Notes: generated by a model not told the origin, from the letters alone. A stretch of DNA of 64,000 nucleotides from Parapedobacter sp051400755 (GCF_051400755.1 NZ_JBLFFL010000004.1:248001-312000), one strand, 5' to 3'. Counted from the stretch's first letter, positions 1 to 9,504 are shown. Translations and numbers: made by a program.

Positions 1-2
1 GA

Positions 3-776
3 CTGAAAACCAAGGAAGAAATCGTGAACAATTGGTTACCCCGATACACCGGCCGCCCGCTGGATGAATTCGGGGAGTATATCCTGCTGACCAATTTTTC
101 GAACTACGTCCGGCTGTTTTCGGAGATGCACGGAAATGCACCCATCTTGGGAATTGACAAACCCATGCAAAGCGTGACAGCCGAGGGCATTACCATTATC
201 AATTTCGGGATGGGCAGCCCGATGGCCGCCACGGTCATGGACCTGCTTTCGGCCATATCCCCCAAGGCGGCGTTATTTCTGGGCAAGGCCGGCGGCCTGA
301 AGAAAAAGAATAAGATCGGCGATCTGGTGCTTCCCATTGCCGCCATCCGCGGCGAAGGTACATCAAACGACTATTTCCCCCCGGAAGTACCGGCGCTCCC
401 GGCTTTTGCATTGCAAAAGGCGATTTCGACCACCATCCGTGACCATTCGCTTGACTACTGGACAGGTACGATCTATACCACCAACAGGCGGGTATGGGAG
501 CACGACAAGGAGTTTAAAAAATACCTCAAAAGTATCCGGGCCATGTTGGTCGATATGGAAACGGCCACGATCTTCTCGGTCGGTTTCGCCAACAAAATTC
601 CCACGGGTGCCCTGTTGCTGGTATCCGACCAGCCCATGGTACCCGAAGGTGTAAAAACCGTAGAAAGCGATTCCAGCGTCACGGCCCAGTTCGTAGAGAC
701 ACACCTCACCATCGGCATCGAATCGCTGCGGCAACTCATTAATAACGGGCTGACGGTAAAACATTTGAAGTTTTAA
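3..776 (+). CDS. amn: AMP nucleosidase, 5' end at window edge
   Basis: Likely cleaves AMP to adenine and ribose 5-phosphate in purine salvage, in the cytoplasm. It has the nucleoside phosphorylase/nucleosidase fold: a glycine-rich GKAGG motif near residue 88 and a VDMETA motif near residue 176, which in this family contacts the ribose, followed by a VSDQP loop. A GTG at 24 gives 250 aa, but the frame stays open to the left and the codons from position 3 read LKTKEEIV. This matches the usual beginning of the Bacteroidota family, so the true start is probably at or just before the window edge. It lies 10 bp upstream of the cystathionine beta-synthase gene and may be co-transcribed. The family call is firm; the start is unresolved. 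Confidence 0.85.
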   Translation: MKTKEEIVNNWLPRYTGRPLDEFGEYILLTNFSNYVRLFSEMHGNAPILGIDKPMQSVTAEGITIINFGMGSPMAATVMDLLSAISPKAALFLGKAGGLKKKNKIGDLVLPIAAIRGEGTSNDYFPPEVPALPAFALQKAISTTIRDHSLDYWTGTIYTTNRRVWEHDKEFKKYLKSIRAMLVDMETATIFSVGFANKIPTGALLLVSDQPMVPEGVKTVESDSSVTAQFVETHLTIGIESLRQLINNGLTVKHLKF

Positions 777-786
777 GGAGCGGATT

Positions 787-2148
787 ATGTGGTACAATAA
801 TATATTGGAAACCATTGGCAACACGCCATTGGTCAAGCTTAACAAGATCACCAGCGGCATAAAAGGCACCGTGTTGGTCAAAGTAGAAACCACCAACCCC
901 GGCAATTCCATCAAAGACCGCATGGCGGTAAAGATGATCGAGGATGCCGAGGCGGCTGGACTGCTCAAACCGGGGGGCACCATCATCGAGGGTACGTCGG
1001 GTAATACCGGTATGGGACTGGCCATCGCAGCGGTGATCAAGGGATATAAATGCATTTTTACCACTACAGACAAGCAGTCCAAGGAAAAGGTCGATGCGTT
1101 GCGCGCTTTCGGTGCAGAAGTAATTGTATGCCCCACCAACGTCGACCCCGAAGATCCCCGCTCCTACTATTCCGTATCCAGCCGTTTGGAGCGCGAAATA
1201 CCCAATTCCTGGAAAGCCAACCAATACGACAATCTCTCGAATACCCAGGCACATTACGAGCAAACCGGTCCGGAGATATGGGAACAGACAGCGGGCAAGA
1301 TCACCCATTTGGTCGTGGGTGTGGGCACCGGCGGCACCATTAGCGGCGTGGGCAAATACCTGAAAGAGAAAAATCCCGCCATACAGGTATGGGGCATTGA
1401 CTCCTATGGTTCTGTATTCAAAAAATACAAGGAAACAGGCGTTTTTGATAAAGACGAGATATACCCCTACATTACCGAGGGCATCGGCGAAGATTTCCTG
1501 CCAAAAAACGTTGATTTCGACGTCATCGACCTGTTCGAAAAAGTGACCGATAAAGATGCCGCGCTGATGACCCGCCAAATCGCCCGCCAAGAAGGCATTT
1601 TTGCCGGAAATTCAGCAGGAGCTGCCGTTGCCGGATTATTGCAGCTTCGAGACAAGCTCAGCAACGATGCCGTAGTGGTCATTATTTTCCATGATCACGG
1701 ATCGCGCTACATGGGCAAGATGTACAATGACGATTGGCTCCGCGAGCGCGGCTTCCTCCGGGACGAAAAACTGACGGCGCAGACCATTCTCAAAAAGCGC
1801 GGCGATGTACCCATCGTCACCGCCGATGTGGAGCAGTCGGTCATGGAAACGTTTAACATGATGAAAACGCTCAACATCTCCCAGATACCCGTCACGCAAA
1901 AAGGAATGGTTATCGGCAAAGTAACGGAATCCGACATCCTTCATGCCCTGCTGGAGAATCCCTCCTTGAAATCCGCCAATGTAGAAGCCATACGCACCGC
2001 TCCATTTCCGTTCGTAGACCTCCGCACATCCATTGATAAGCTATCATCATTCATCCACAAAGATAACCAGGCCGTACTCGTGGAAGACGAATACGGCCAT
2101 CTGGCCATCATTACGCAATACGACATTATCAACGCCATCTCGGGTTGA
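787..2148 (+). CDS. Cystathionine beta-synthase (PLP domain plus CBS pair)
   Basis: Pyridoxal-phosphate enzyme of sulfur amino-acid metabolism, condensing serine (or O-acetylserine) with homocysteine or sulfide. Residues 1 to about 320 form the cysteine-synthase fold. Lys43 in the NSIKDR motif is the expected Schiff-base lysine, the SGNTG loop near residue 76 binds substrate, and GVGTGGT near 178 binds the PLP phosphate. Residues about 335-453 form two CBS modules, which bind adenosyl ligands in related proteins and may regulate the enzyme. The length of 453 aa fits bacterial CBS-type enzymes. Sequence alone cannot exclude a cysteine synthase with a CBS tail. A strong hairpin follows the stop. 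Confidence 0.9.
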   Translation: MWYNNILETIGNTPLVKLNKITSGIKGTVLVKVETTNPGNSIKDRMAVKMIEDAEAAGLLKPGGTIIEGTSGNTGMGLAIAAVIKGYKCIFTTTDKQSKEKVDALRAFGAEVIVCPTNVDPEDPRSYYSVSSRLEREIPNSWKANQYDNLSNTQAHYEQTGPEIWEQTAGKITHLVVGVGTGGTISGVGKYLKEKNPAIQVWGIDSYGSVFKKYKETGVFDKDEIYPYITEGIGEDFLPKNVDFDVIDLFEKVTDKDAALMTRQIARQEGIFAGNSAGAAVAGLLQLRDKLSNDAVVVIIFHDHGSRYMGKMYNDDWLRERGFLRDEKLTAQTILKKRGDVPIVTADVEQSVMETFNMMKTLNISQIPVTQKGMVIGKVTESDILHALLENPSLKSANVEAIRTAPFPFVDLRTSIDKLSSFIHKDNQAVLVEDEYGHLAIITQYDIINAISG

Positions 2149-2152
2149 CCCC

Positions 2153-2192
2153 AAAAAAGGAGCCCGGACAGCGTTGTCGCTGTCCGGGCTCC
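2153..2192 (-). terminator. Strong intrinsic terminator between convergent genes
   Basis: Perfect 14-bp stem, 2159-2172 with 2179-2192, and a six-base loop. On the minus strand the hairpin is followed by a run of six T, so it is a good terminator for the yceI gene. On the plus strand only TTGATG follows, so termination of the upstream pair is likely weaker. Confidence 0.8.
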
Positions 2193-2212
2193 TTGATGCT
2201 AGCGCATATACC

Positions 2213-2848
2213 CTATGCCCCCGCGACCAAAGTCACTTTCAGGTTAATCTCTTTGCTGATCAGATCATCCGCCTGACCGGTATACGTGATTCCCCAATCT
2301 TCCCGCGCGATGTTGAAGTCTGCAGTGGCTTTCACCGCCGTAGCACTCGCTTCTGCCACATTTGCGTCAAATGTGATGTTCTTGGTAATCCCGCGGATGG
2401 TCAGGTTGCCGGAAATGGTCGCGGTACCGGCAGTAGCCCCTTCTTTCACCGCAGTGATCTCGAACGTCGCCTCAGGGTGATTTTCGACATCAAAAAAATC
2501 AGCCGATTTCAAATGCCCTTCCAGTTTGCCTTTATATTCTCCCTCCAGGTCATGGTTGGTGATGGTCGTCAGGTCAATGACAAAATTGCCCCCCGTGAGC
2601 TTTCCATCACTTGCCGTCAGCGTCCCCGATTTGATTTTTACATCACCATGATGTTCGCCGCTCACCTTGCGGCCGGTCCACTCCACTTTTGAAGCCGCGG
2701 TATCCACACTTAGTCCTGAGCCTGCGGTGGCGGCGGCGTCTACGGTTTCCAGGGTATCCGAGGTTTCCGCCTTTTTTCCTTCCGGGTTGCTTACGCACGA
2801 CGCCAATAGGCAGGCGCCTGCAACGAATGATAACACTACTTTTTCCAT
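2213..2848 (-). CDS. YceI family lipoprotein
   Basis: Protein of 211 aa with a lipoprotein signal ending in LLASC (Cys18), so probably lipid-anchored in the envelope. A short linker of about 30 residues rich in Ala, Thr and Ser precedes the YceI domain (about residues 45-211), which starts at the VEWTGRKVSGEHHG stretch. YceI proteins are lipocalin-like beta-barrels that bind long isoprenoid or amide lipids. Their physiological role in Bacteroidota is not settled. It is transcribed alone, with a -7 box upstream and the strong hairpin at 2153-2192 downstream. Family call firm, ligand unknown. Confidence 0.88.
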   Translation of the reverse strand: MEKVVLSFVAGACLLASCVSNPEGKKAETSDTLETVDAAATAGSGLSVDTAASKVEWTGRKVSGEHHGDVKIKSGTLTASDGKLTGGNFVIDLTTITNHDLEGEYKGKLEGHLKSADFFDVENHPEATFEITAVKEGATAGTATISGNLTIRGITKNITFDANVAEASATAVKATADFNIAREDWGITYTGQADDLISKEINLKVTLVAGA

Positions 2849-2890
2849 GGTTTTAATGATTAGTAATTAAATGATGAACATGATCTGATG

Positions 2891-2898
2891 CAAAAATA
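2891..2898 (-). promoter_or_regulatory. Bacteroidota -7 box for yceI
   Basis: On the minus strand the sequence reads TATTTTTG, matching TAnnTTTG, about 43 bases before the yceI start. I see no well-spaced -33 TTG, so this rests on the -7 element and its position. Confidence 0.4.
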
Positions 2899-2957
2899 TA
2901 ACGTCACTTCAAATTTATTGCACAGCAATAGTAACAATCAACCGGCCGATTTGTTTC

Positions 2958-4283
2958 TCAGTGCGACAGCGGATTGGCGTCAACACGCTTGATGTCGGCC
3001 CCCAGCGCGCGCAACCGGGATTCAATATCCTGATACCCCCGTTCGATCTGTTCGATATTATGGATAATGGATTTACCGGGAGCAGACAGGGCAGCAATCA
3101 ATAGAGACACGCCGGCCCTGATATCCGGCGAAGTCATTTCGATACCCCGTAGTTTGAACGCTTTATTCAGACCGATCACGGTCGCGCGGTGCGGATCGCA
3201 CAGAATGATCTGTGCCCCCATATCGATCAATTTGTCGACAAAAAACAACCTGCTCTCGAACATCTTCTGATGAATAAGCACATTCCCCTTCGCCTGAGTA
3301 GCAACCACCAATACGATGCTCAGCAAATCGGGTGTAAAGCCCGGCCAAGGCGCATCGGCAATCGTGAGGATGGATCCGTCAATGAAGGTATCGATCTCAT
3401 AACTGCTTTGAGCGGGTATGTAGATGTCATCACCCCGCAGCTCGAATTGAATACCCAGTTTGGCAAAAACACTCGGAATGATACCCAGTTCATGGAAGTG
3501 TACATCTTTTATCGTGATCTCAGACCCCGTCATCGCGGCCAATCCGATGAACGAACCGATCTCGATCATATCCGGCAGCATCCGGTGTTCGGTGCCGCCC
3601 AGACGGTCTACCCCTTCAATCGTCAGCAGGTTGGAACCGATCCCGGTGATCTTCGCCCCCATCCGGTTCAGCATCTTGCACAGCTGCTGCAGATAGGGTT
3701 CGCACGCGGCATTATAAATGGTGGTGGTGCCCTTCGCCAGCACGGCCGCCATCACGATGTTAGCCGTGCCCGTCACCGAGGCTTCATCCATTAGAATATA
3801 GGTACCGGTCAGGTTGGTGGCATCCACATTGAAGAAATGGGCATCCGCGTCATATTGAAACCTGGCACCCAGCTTTTCGAAACCCAGAAAATGGGTATCC
3901 AACCGACGACGCCCGATTTTGTCACCACCCGGCTTCGGTATCGCCGCCCTTCCAAACCGGGCCAGCAGCGGTCCCACGATCATGATCGAGCCGCGCAGGC
4001 CGCCGCCCTTGCTCTTAAATTCAGCAGATTTGAAGTAGTCGAGGTTGATATCCTGGGCACGGAACACATAGGTGTCCTTGCTTTGCCGGGTCACCTGTAC
4101 GCCCAGATCACCCAGCAGTTCGATCAGCTTATTGACGTCCTTGATGTCGGGCACATTGCTGATGGTCATGGCTTCGTCCGTCAGCAACACGGCCGACAGG
4201 ATCTGCAGCGCTTCGTTCTTAGCTCCTTGCGGGATGATCTCACCCTTCAGTGGCTTCCCGCCGTGAATCTCGAATGCATTCAA
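2958..4283 (-). CDS. murA: UDP-N-acetylglucosamine 1-carboxyvinyltransferase
   Basis: First committed step of peptidoglycan synthesis: transfers enolpyruvate from PEP to UDP-GlcNAc in the cytoplasm. It is 441 aa with the EPSP-synthase fold; the N-terminal QGAKNEALQ motif (residues 19-27) holds the conserved Lys-Asn pair. The residue matching the fosfomycin-reactive cysteine of Escherichia coli MurA (Cys115) is Asp121, in PGGDKIGRR (codon GAC at 3921-3923). Asp there keeps the enzyme active but insensitive to fosfomycin in other species. The start appears to be TTG at 4283, overlapping the TGA stop of the upstream DUF4290 gene (TTGA), so the two are probably translationally coupled. Confidence 0.93.
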   Translation of the reverse strand: MNAFEIHGGKPLKGEIIPQGAKNEALQILSAVLLTDEAMTISNVPDIKDVNKLIELLGDLGVQVTRQSKDTYVFRAQDINLDYFKSAEFKSKGGGLRGSIMIVGPLLARFGRAAIPKPGGDKIGRRRLDTHFLGFEKLGARFQYDADAHFFNVDATNLTGTYILMDEASVTGTANIVMAAVLAKGTTTIYNAACEPYLQQLCKMLNRMGAKITGIGSNLLTIEGVDRLGGTEHRMLPDMIEIGSFIGLAAMTGSEITIKDVHFHELGIIPSVFAKLGIQFELRGDDIYIPAQSSYEIDTFIDGSILTIADAPWPGFTPDLLSIVLVVATQAKGNVLIHQKMFESRLFFVDKLIDMGAQIILCDPHRATVIGLNKAFKLRGIEMTSPDIRAGVSLLIAALSAPGKSIIHNIEQIERGYQDIESRLRALGADIKRVDANPLSH

Positions 4284-4951
4284 TGCTTCTTCTTTTTCTT
4301 TTGTTGTTGCTGCTGTTGCTGCTTTTTGCCTTTCCCGTTACTATTCTGCTGCGGTGCGCTCCCGCCTTTTGTCCGGCTGCCCGGAGGCGGGGTTTTGAAG
4401 TCAAGCTTCGTGAGGCTCACATCCGGTCCCAATTCCAGTTCACCGTTTGACAGCTCCTTGAGGCCATCCACGATGAATTCATCCTCTACCGAGTCCTTAT
4501 TCCAGGTCACATAGGCCATTTTCATGAAGTTGGCGATCGCCTGGGTCATCGCGCTTTTTTTCTCGGGGTCCGCGATCAACTTCGCCCGTTCGATCATTTT
4601 TTCGACCGTGTGGCCATAATGCTTATACCTGATCCGGTGTTGCGGATAGTCCAGCAGCTCCGGCTTCGGATGAATGGCGTCCCGCTCCGGAATCGGATAG
4701 GGCGAGTCTACATCAATCTTAAAATCCGATATGATGTGGAGGTGATCCCAAAGCTTATGCTTAAAATCGGCCACGTCTCGGAGGTGCGGGTTGAGGAACC
4801 CCATCATATCAATGACGACCTGTGCATGGAGGTTGCGCTCTTCCTTCGTAGGCAATGTGCAGATATAATCCACCATGTTTTGTACGTTCCTCCCGTACTC
4901 TGCCAAAATCAGTTTTGGCCTGGTACTATTGTAATCGAATGTTGTTTCCAT
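4280..4951 (-). CDS. DUF4290 family protein with poly-Gln/Lys tail
   Basis: Protein of 223 aa of the DUF4290 family, seen in Bacteroidota and of unknown function. No signal peptide or membrane segment; probably cytoplasmic. Residues 1 to about 175 are the conserved, mostly helical part. The rest is low complexity and ends in a run of seven Gln and five Lys before a final His, encoded at about 4284-4330, where CAG/CAA and AAG/AAA repeats could slip. Its stop overlaps the murA start by four bases and it lies 24 bp downstream of the helicase gene, so it belongs to the leftward helicase-DUF4290-murA group. The link to murA suggests but does not prove an envelope role. Confidence 0.8.
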   Translation of the reverse strand: METTFDYNSTRPKLILAEYGRNVQNMVDYICTLPTKEERNLHAQVVIDMMGFLNPHLRDVADFKHKLWDHLHIISDFKIDVDSPYPIPERDAIHPKPELLDYPQHRIRYKHYGHTVEKMIERAKLIADPEKKSAMTQAIANFMKMAYVTWNKDSVEDEFIVDGLKELSNGELELGPDVSLTKLDFKTPPPGSRTKGGSAPQQNSNGKGKKQQQQQQQKKKKKH

Positions 4952-4975
4952 AAATTTTATAACCCCTTTTTTGCC

Positions 4976-7246
4976 TTATCCCACAATTCTTAATTTCGCA
5001 AATTTAAGCAACAATTGCTTCTGCCCCAATTCTTTGAAGAAAATAGTTGCTTTCACATCATTTTTATTCCCCTCGAGATTGATCACCTTGCCAAAACCGA
5101 AGCGTTCATGCTCTACTTCCATGCCTACTTGCAAGTTGCTGGTGTCCGACGGCGCAAACCCCGGTGTCGGCGTATGTGCCTTGGGCAGCATCGAAGTGGT
5201 TTTGGGTATCGTTTTCGGCTTCGGCTTCGTGAAAATATCGCGCTGGCCCCATGCCTGCCGCTCATCACCAAAGGATGCCGCGCTTTCGGGCACGGCCCTC
5301 GGTTTAAAATCCAATTCGAGGTAAGCCGGATTCAATTCATCCAAAAAGCGGCTTGGTTCACAATTATTCAATGTCCCCCAGCGATAGCGTGACGTTGCAT
5401 AACTCAGGGTGAGCTTCTTTTCCGCGCGGGTTACCGCCACATAAAACAGGCGGCGTTCCTCTTCCAATTCACTTCGCGAGTTGAGTGACAATTGCGATGG
5501 AAAAAGGTTCTCTTCCAAGCCCACGATAAACACATGCGGAAACTCCAGCCCCTTGGAAGCGTGGATGGTCATCAGCGATACCGTATCCGCGTTGGGGTCC
5601 TTGTCATTATCGTCATTCGTCAGCAAGGCCACATCCTGCATGAAGACATCGAGCCCTTTCTCTTCGATATCCTCCCGCTCGCTGAATTCCTTAATGCCGT
5701 TGAGCAGTTCCTGGATGTTTTCATACCGGCTTAGCCCTTCCACCGATTTATCTTCATACAGATCCTTCAATATACCCGAGTGCTGGGCAATATGCATGGC
5801 TGCATCAAAGGCCGAATGATTTTTGGCCACCACCTGGAATCCCTGTACCATGGTTGCAAATACCCCCACAACCCCGGCGCTACGCCCATCCAGGTAGGTC
5901 GTCGCATTGCCGATGACATCCCATAGCGTTACCTGATGCTGATCCGCGGCAATCAAGATCCGGTCTACCGTCGTGTCGCCTATCCCCCGGCGCGGATAGT
6001 TGATCACCCGCTTGATCGCCTCCTCGTCGTTCGGATTGAATGTCAGCCTAAAATAAGCGATCAGGTCCTTGATTTCCTTTCGTTGGTAGAAAGACGTGCC
6101 CCCATATATCTTATACGGCACATTGATTTTGCGCAGCGCTTCCTCCATGGCACGCGACTGGGCATTGGTACGGTATAAGATGGCAAAGCTGCGGTACTTC
6201 CATCCCGTGAGCGCACGTTCCTGCGCAATGGCTTCTGCCACGATTTTACCCTCTTCATTGTCGCTGAATGCCCTCAGCACCTTAATCTTTTCGCCCGTTT
6301 CATTCTCCGAGAATACGTGCTTCTTCAGCTGGTTCTTGTTATTGGCAATGATGCTGTTGGCCGCATTGACAATATTCTGGGTAGAGCGGTAGTTCTGTTC
6401 CAGCTTGAAGACTTTCAGGTCGGGATAATCCTTTTCGAAATTCAGGATGTTCTGGATGTTAGCTCCGCGAAATGCATAGATGCTCTGCGCATCATCGCCC
6501 ACCACACATATATTCTCATTGATGGCGGCCAATTTGCGGACAATCAGGTACTGGGAAAAATTGGTGTCCTGATACTCATCCACCATGAGGTATTTAAACT
6601 TATGCTGGTATCGGTGCAACACTTCCGGAAATTCGCGAAAGAGCACGTTGGTTTTGAACAGCAAATCATCAAAATCCATGGCCCCTGCCTTATAGCAGCG
6701 CTGCGTATAGGTGAGGTAAATCTGCCCCAGCTGTCCCCTGCCATTGGAATGATCGTCTGCCTGTATCTGTTCGTTGTTCGTATATTCCTGCGCGGATATG
6801 AGGTTATTTTTGGCTGAAGAAATCCGGTTATAGACAAAACTCGCGTTATACAGCTTGTCATCCAGCTGCATTTCCTTCAGGATACTGCGGATGAGGCTCT
6901 TGCTATCATCGGTATCATAGATGGTAAAATTACGGGGGTAGCCGATGTGCTCCGCCTCCACACGCAGGATCTTGGCAAATACGGAGTGGAAGGTACCCAT
7001 CCAGATATTCTTGGCCTCACCGCCCACCACCTTCATAATGCGATCGCGCATTTCCTTGGCCGCCTTATTGGTAAACGTCAGCACCAAGATATGGAAGGGG
7101 TCTACGCCACGGTGCACCAAATGGGCCACCCGATAGGTGATCACCCGCGTTTTGCCCGAGCCTGCTCCGGCCACGATCATCACCGGCCCTTCCGTTTGCT
7201 CTACCGCGGCCCGCTGCGAAGGGTTTAAACCTGCTAAATAGTCCAA
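4976..7246 (-). CDS. UvrD/PcrA-type superfamily 1 DNA helicase
   Basis: ATP-dependent 3'-5' DNA helicase of 756 aa, the usual UvrD/PcrA length, acting in nucleotide-excision and replication-linked repair. Visible motifs: Q-motif LNPSQRAAV (7-15), Walker A AGAGSGKT (26-33), motif Ia TFTNKAAKEM, motif II VDEYQDTN, motif III GDDAQSIYAFRGA, motif IV QNYRS, motif V TIHASKGLEF and motif VI VAVTRAEKKL. The last ~60 residues form the basic C-terminal module that follows a flexible linker in PcrA. It is the first gene of the leftward group with DUF4290 and murA. The sequence does not separate UvrD from PcrA naming. Confidence 0.93.
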   Translation of the reverse strand: MDYLAGLNPSQRAAVEQTEGPVMIVAGAGSGKTRVITYRVAHLVHRGVDPFHILVLTFTNKAAKEMRDRIMKVVGGEAKNIWMGTFHSVFAKILRVEAEHIGYPRNFTIYDTDDSKSLIRSILKEMQLDDKLYNASFVYNRISSAKNNLISAQEYTNNEQIQADDHSNGRGQLGQIYLTYTQRCYKAGAMDFDDLLFKTNVLFREFPEVLHRYQHKFKYLMVDEYQDTNFSQYLIVRKLAAINENICVVGDDAQSIYAFRGANIQNILNFEKDYPDLKVFKLEQNYRSTQNIVNAANSIIANNKNQLKKHVFSENETGEKIKVLRAFSDNEEGKIVAEAIAQERALTGWKYRSFAILYRTNAQSRAMEEALRKINVPYKIYGGTSFYQRKEIKDLIAYFRLTFNPNDEEAIKRVINYPRRGIGDTTVDRILIAADQHQVTLWDVIGNATTYLDGRSAGVVGVFATMVQGFQVVAKNHSAFDAAMHIAQHSGILKDLYEDKSVEGLSRYENIQELLNGIKEFSEREDIEEKGLDVFMQDVALLTNDDNDKDPNADTVSLMTIHASKGLEFPHVFIVGLEENLFPSQLSLNSRSELEEERRLFYVAVTRAEKKLTLSYATSRYRWGTLNNCEPSRFLDELNPAYLELDFKPRAVPESAASFGDERQAWGQRDIFTKPKPKTIPKTTSMLPKAHTPTPGFAPSDTSNLQVGMEVEHERFGFGKVINLEGNKNDVKATIFFKELGQKQLLLKFAKLRIVG

Positions 7247-7308
7247 ATTCCTGTTCCTCTTATGTCTTTTCCGATTGAGGCGTAAAGGTACGAAATTGCA
7301 GGGAGAAG

Positions 7309-8889
7309 CTAAAATGGCGAATCATCGCTCATGTCATTCATCCGTGACTGCCGGACGATGCTCCCCGGCTGGTCGAACGAAGCGGACGGGGCGATACCGG
7401 AGGAGAATGCTCCCGAATCAGCGAAGCCTTTATCGCCGAAGGAAAAGTCTTCTTCCAAGTCGGTGAATTTGACATACTTGCCGATGAACCTCAGCTGCAC
7501 AGTGCCCGTTTCTCCATTCCGGTGCTTGGCAATGATCACTTCACCTACGCCAGCCGTCGGGCGGCCGGCTTCATCTTCCGTGAGGCCGTAATATTCCGGA
7601 CGGTAAAGAAACAGCACCATATCGGCATCCTGCTCGATGGAGCCCGACTCACGCAAATCCGAAAGCATGGGGCGCTTGCTTCCTCCCGGACGGCTTTCCA
7701 CCGCGCGGCTCAGTTGCGAAAGCGCGATGACCGGAATGTTCAACTCCTTGGCTACCGATTTCAATGACCGGGAGATGCTACCGATCTCCTGCTCGCGGTT
7801 GCCGCCCTTGCCGTCGTTCTTGCCATGCATCAGCTGCAGGTAATCTACGATCACCATTTGGATATCGTACTGCGCCTTGAGCCGACGGCATTTGGCCCTG
7901 AACTCGAAAATATTAAGCGCAGGCGTGTCATCAATGAGCAGCGGCGCTTCCGTCAGCCGCCCGATCCGGGAGTGGAGCTGCGTCCACTCATGGTCGGCCA
8001 GGTTGCCCTTGCGGAGTTTCTCCTGTTCGATTTCGGTTTCCCCCGAGATCAGACGATTGACCAGCTGCACAGAAGACATTTCCAGTGAGAACACTGCCAC
8101 GGGCTTGCCGTGATCCACCGCCGCATTGCGCGCACAGCTCAGCACGAAAGCCGTCTTACCCATGGCCGGACGGGCCGCCACGATCACCAGATCCGAAGGT
8201 TGCCAGCCAGAGGTCATCCGATCCAGCCCGGTAAAGCCCGACGGCACGCCCGTGAGGCCGTCCGTGCGGTCGCGGAGCGTTTCCAGCGACTCTACCGCCT
8301 CCCGCATAATATCATCCATTTTGCGGGTATCCCGCCGCAGATTGTTTTGGGCGATATCAAACAAACTTTTCTCCGCATGGTCCAGCAGATCAAATATATC
8401 TGTCGTATCCTCGTACGCATTGGTGATGATCTCGGTAGACACTTTAATTAATTCGCGCTGGATATATTTCTGCGAAACGATACGGGCATGGTATTCAATG
8501 TTTGCCGCAGACACCACCCGGTCGGTCAGCTGCGTAATGTAATACGCGCCGCCGACCAATTCCAGGGCACCCATTTTACGCAATTCGGCCGTCACCGTTA
8601 GCAGGTCTATGGGAGAGGTTTTTTGAAACAGGTTGTATATTGCCTCGAAAATCTTCTGGTGTGCCTCTACGTAGAACGTCTCCGGCTTGAGGATATCGAT
8701 CACCTCCGTGAGCGCATTCTTCTCCAGCATTAGCGCGCCCAGCACGGCTTCCTCCAAATCGACCGCCTGAGGGGGCACCTTCCCCAATCCGCTCACTAAA
8801 TTATTCAGTCTGCCACGTCGTTGGGCAAATGTCCCACGTGATGGATTATTAGCTTGGTTAGCAGCATATTCGTTCTCGTCAGTCATCAT
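7309..8889 (-). CDS. dnaB: Replicative DNA helicase DnaB
   Basis: Hexameric 5'-3' helicase that unwinds DNA at the replication fork. It is 526 aa: an N-terminal domain (about 40-140, starting PPQAVDLEEAVLGA), a linker, and a RecA-like domain from about 205. Walker A ARPAMGKTA lies near residue 240, Walker B MVIVDYLQLM near 345, and the arginine-finger region follows SQLSRAVE. No intein is seen, unlike many DnaB proteins. The last ~50 residues, rich in Ser, Gly and Phe, are a non-conserved tail. Two adjacent ATG codons are possible starts; the outer one is used. It lies 62 bp upstream of the helicase gene and is preceded by a long intergenic region. Confidence 0.95.
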   Translation of the reverse strand: MMTDENEYAANQANNPSRGTFAQRRGRLNNLVSGLGKVPPQAVDLEEAVLGALMLEKNALTEVIDILKPETFYVEAHQKIFEAIYNLFQKTSPIDLLTVTAELRKMGALELVGGAYYITQLTDRVVSAANIEYHARIVSQKYIQRELIKVSTEIITNAYEDTTDIFDLLDHAEKSLFDIAQNNLRRDTRKMDDIMREAVESLETLRDRTDGLTGVPSGFTGLDRMTSGWQPSDLVIVAARPAMGKTAFVLSCARNAAVDHGKPVAVFSLEMSSVQLVNRLISGETEIEQEKLRKGNLADHEWTQLHSRIGRLTEAPLLIDDTPALNIFEFRAKCRRLKAQYDIQMVIVDYLQLMHGKNDGKGGNREQEIGSISRSLKSVAKELNIPVIALSQLSRAVESRPGGSKRPMLSDLRESGSIEQDADMVLFLYRPEYYGLTEDEAGRPTAGVGEVIIAKHRNGETGTVQLRFIGKYVKFTDLEEDFSFGDKGFADSGAFSSGIAPSASFDQPGSIVRQSRMNDMSDDSPF

Positions 8890-8982
8890 TAGATCTATAT
8901 CGCTTCAATAATTGTGCACTTAAAACAAGGTAGAATTGACCCGCGGTTTACCCCCGGCTTGCTGCTCCGAAAACCAGCAGAG

Positions 8983-8990
8983 CAAATGTA
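8983..8990 (-). promoter_or_regulatory. Bacteroidota -7 box for dnaB
   Basis: The minus strand reads TACATTTG, an exact TAnnTTTG match, about 94 bases before the dnaB start. The nearest upstream TTG lies about 26 bases away, longer than usual, so the -33 element is uncertain. Confidence 0.4.
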
Positions 8991-9471
8991 TGTATTTTTA
9001 ATAGCCACGCGATGAACAAGTTCTGAACAGCTCGTTCACAGTGGTTTTTTTACCACTCGTTTCACCTTGAGCCAAGCATAATTAACAATATACGTTATTA
9101 ACACCAACTGTGCAAAAAATGTTAAAAAAATCAAACAGCCACTGAAAAACAACACGTTGCAAGCCTGTTAATAACTTCCCGAATTGTTAATTTAACCAAA
9201 AAAAGATTTAATGCCGCTGCAAAATCACTTCTTTTCGATACCCCTTGATTATCAATCCATAGCACGAAAATCCTTAACAATTACTTAACACTAGTAGGTG
9301 TTCGGCGGTATCCCGGTAGCGGATATTGATCGTGGGGTGACCCGCTTGGGTTCGGCTTGAGTGCTTACTACTGGTTTGTCCCGCTCCCGGCCGGGGTTCG
9401 GTGCACCTGAACCGCAGTAAACCTCGACTAAGGAGTTGACCAACCCCCAAACAAGACCCGGTCAATGTCCG

Positions 9472-9504
9472 AAGCCGTACCCAAGCCGTCTCCAACACGT
9501 CTCC
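9472..9504. repeat. Three degenerate 11-nt tandem repeats
   Basis: The units read AAGCCGTACCC, AAGCCGTCTCC and AACACGTCTCC, head to tail. They sit in the GC-rich part of the dnaB-menG spacer, next to a near-palindrome built on GGTGCACC at about 9394-9412. The nature of the block is unknown. Confidence 0.6.

Noticed and set aside
435..640. Alternative frames inside amn and the cystathionine beta-synthase gene
   Set aside because: They are out of frame with well-recognised enzymes and carry no motifs.
8890..9290. Replication origin next to dnaB
   Set aside because: AT-rich, but no TTATCCACA-like DnaA boxes and no dnaA or dnaN gene nearby.
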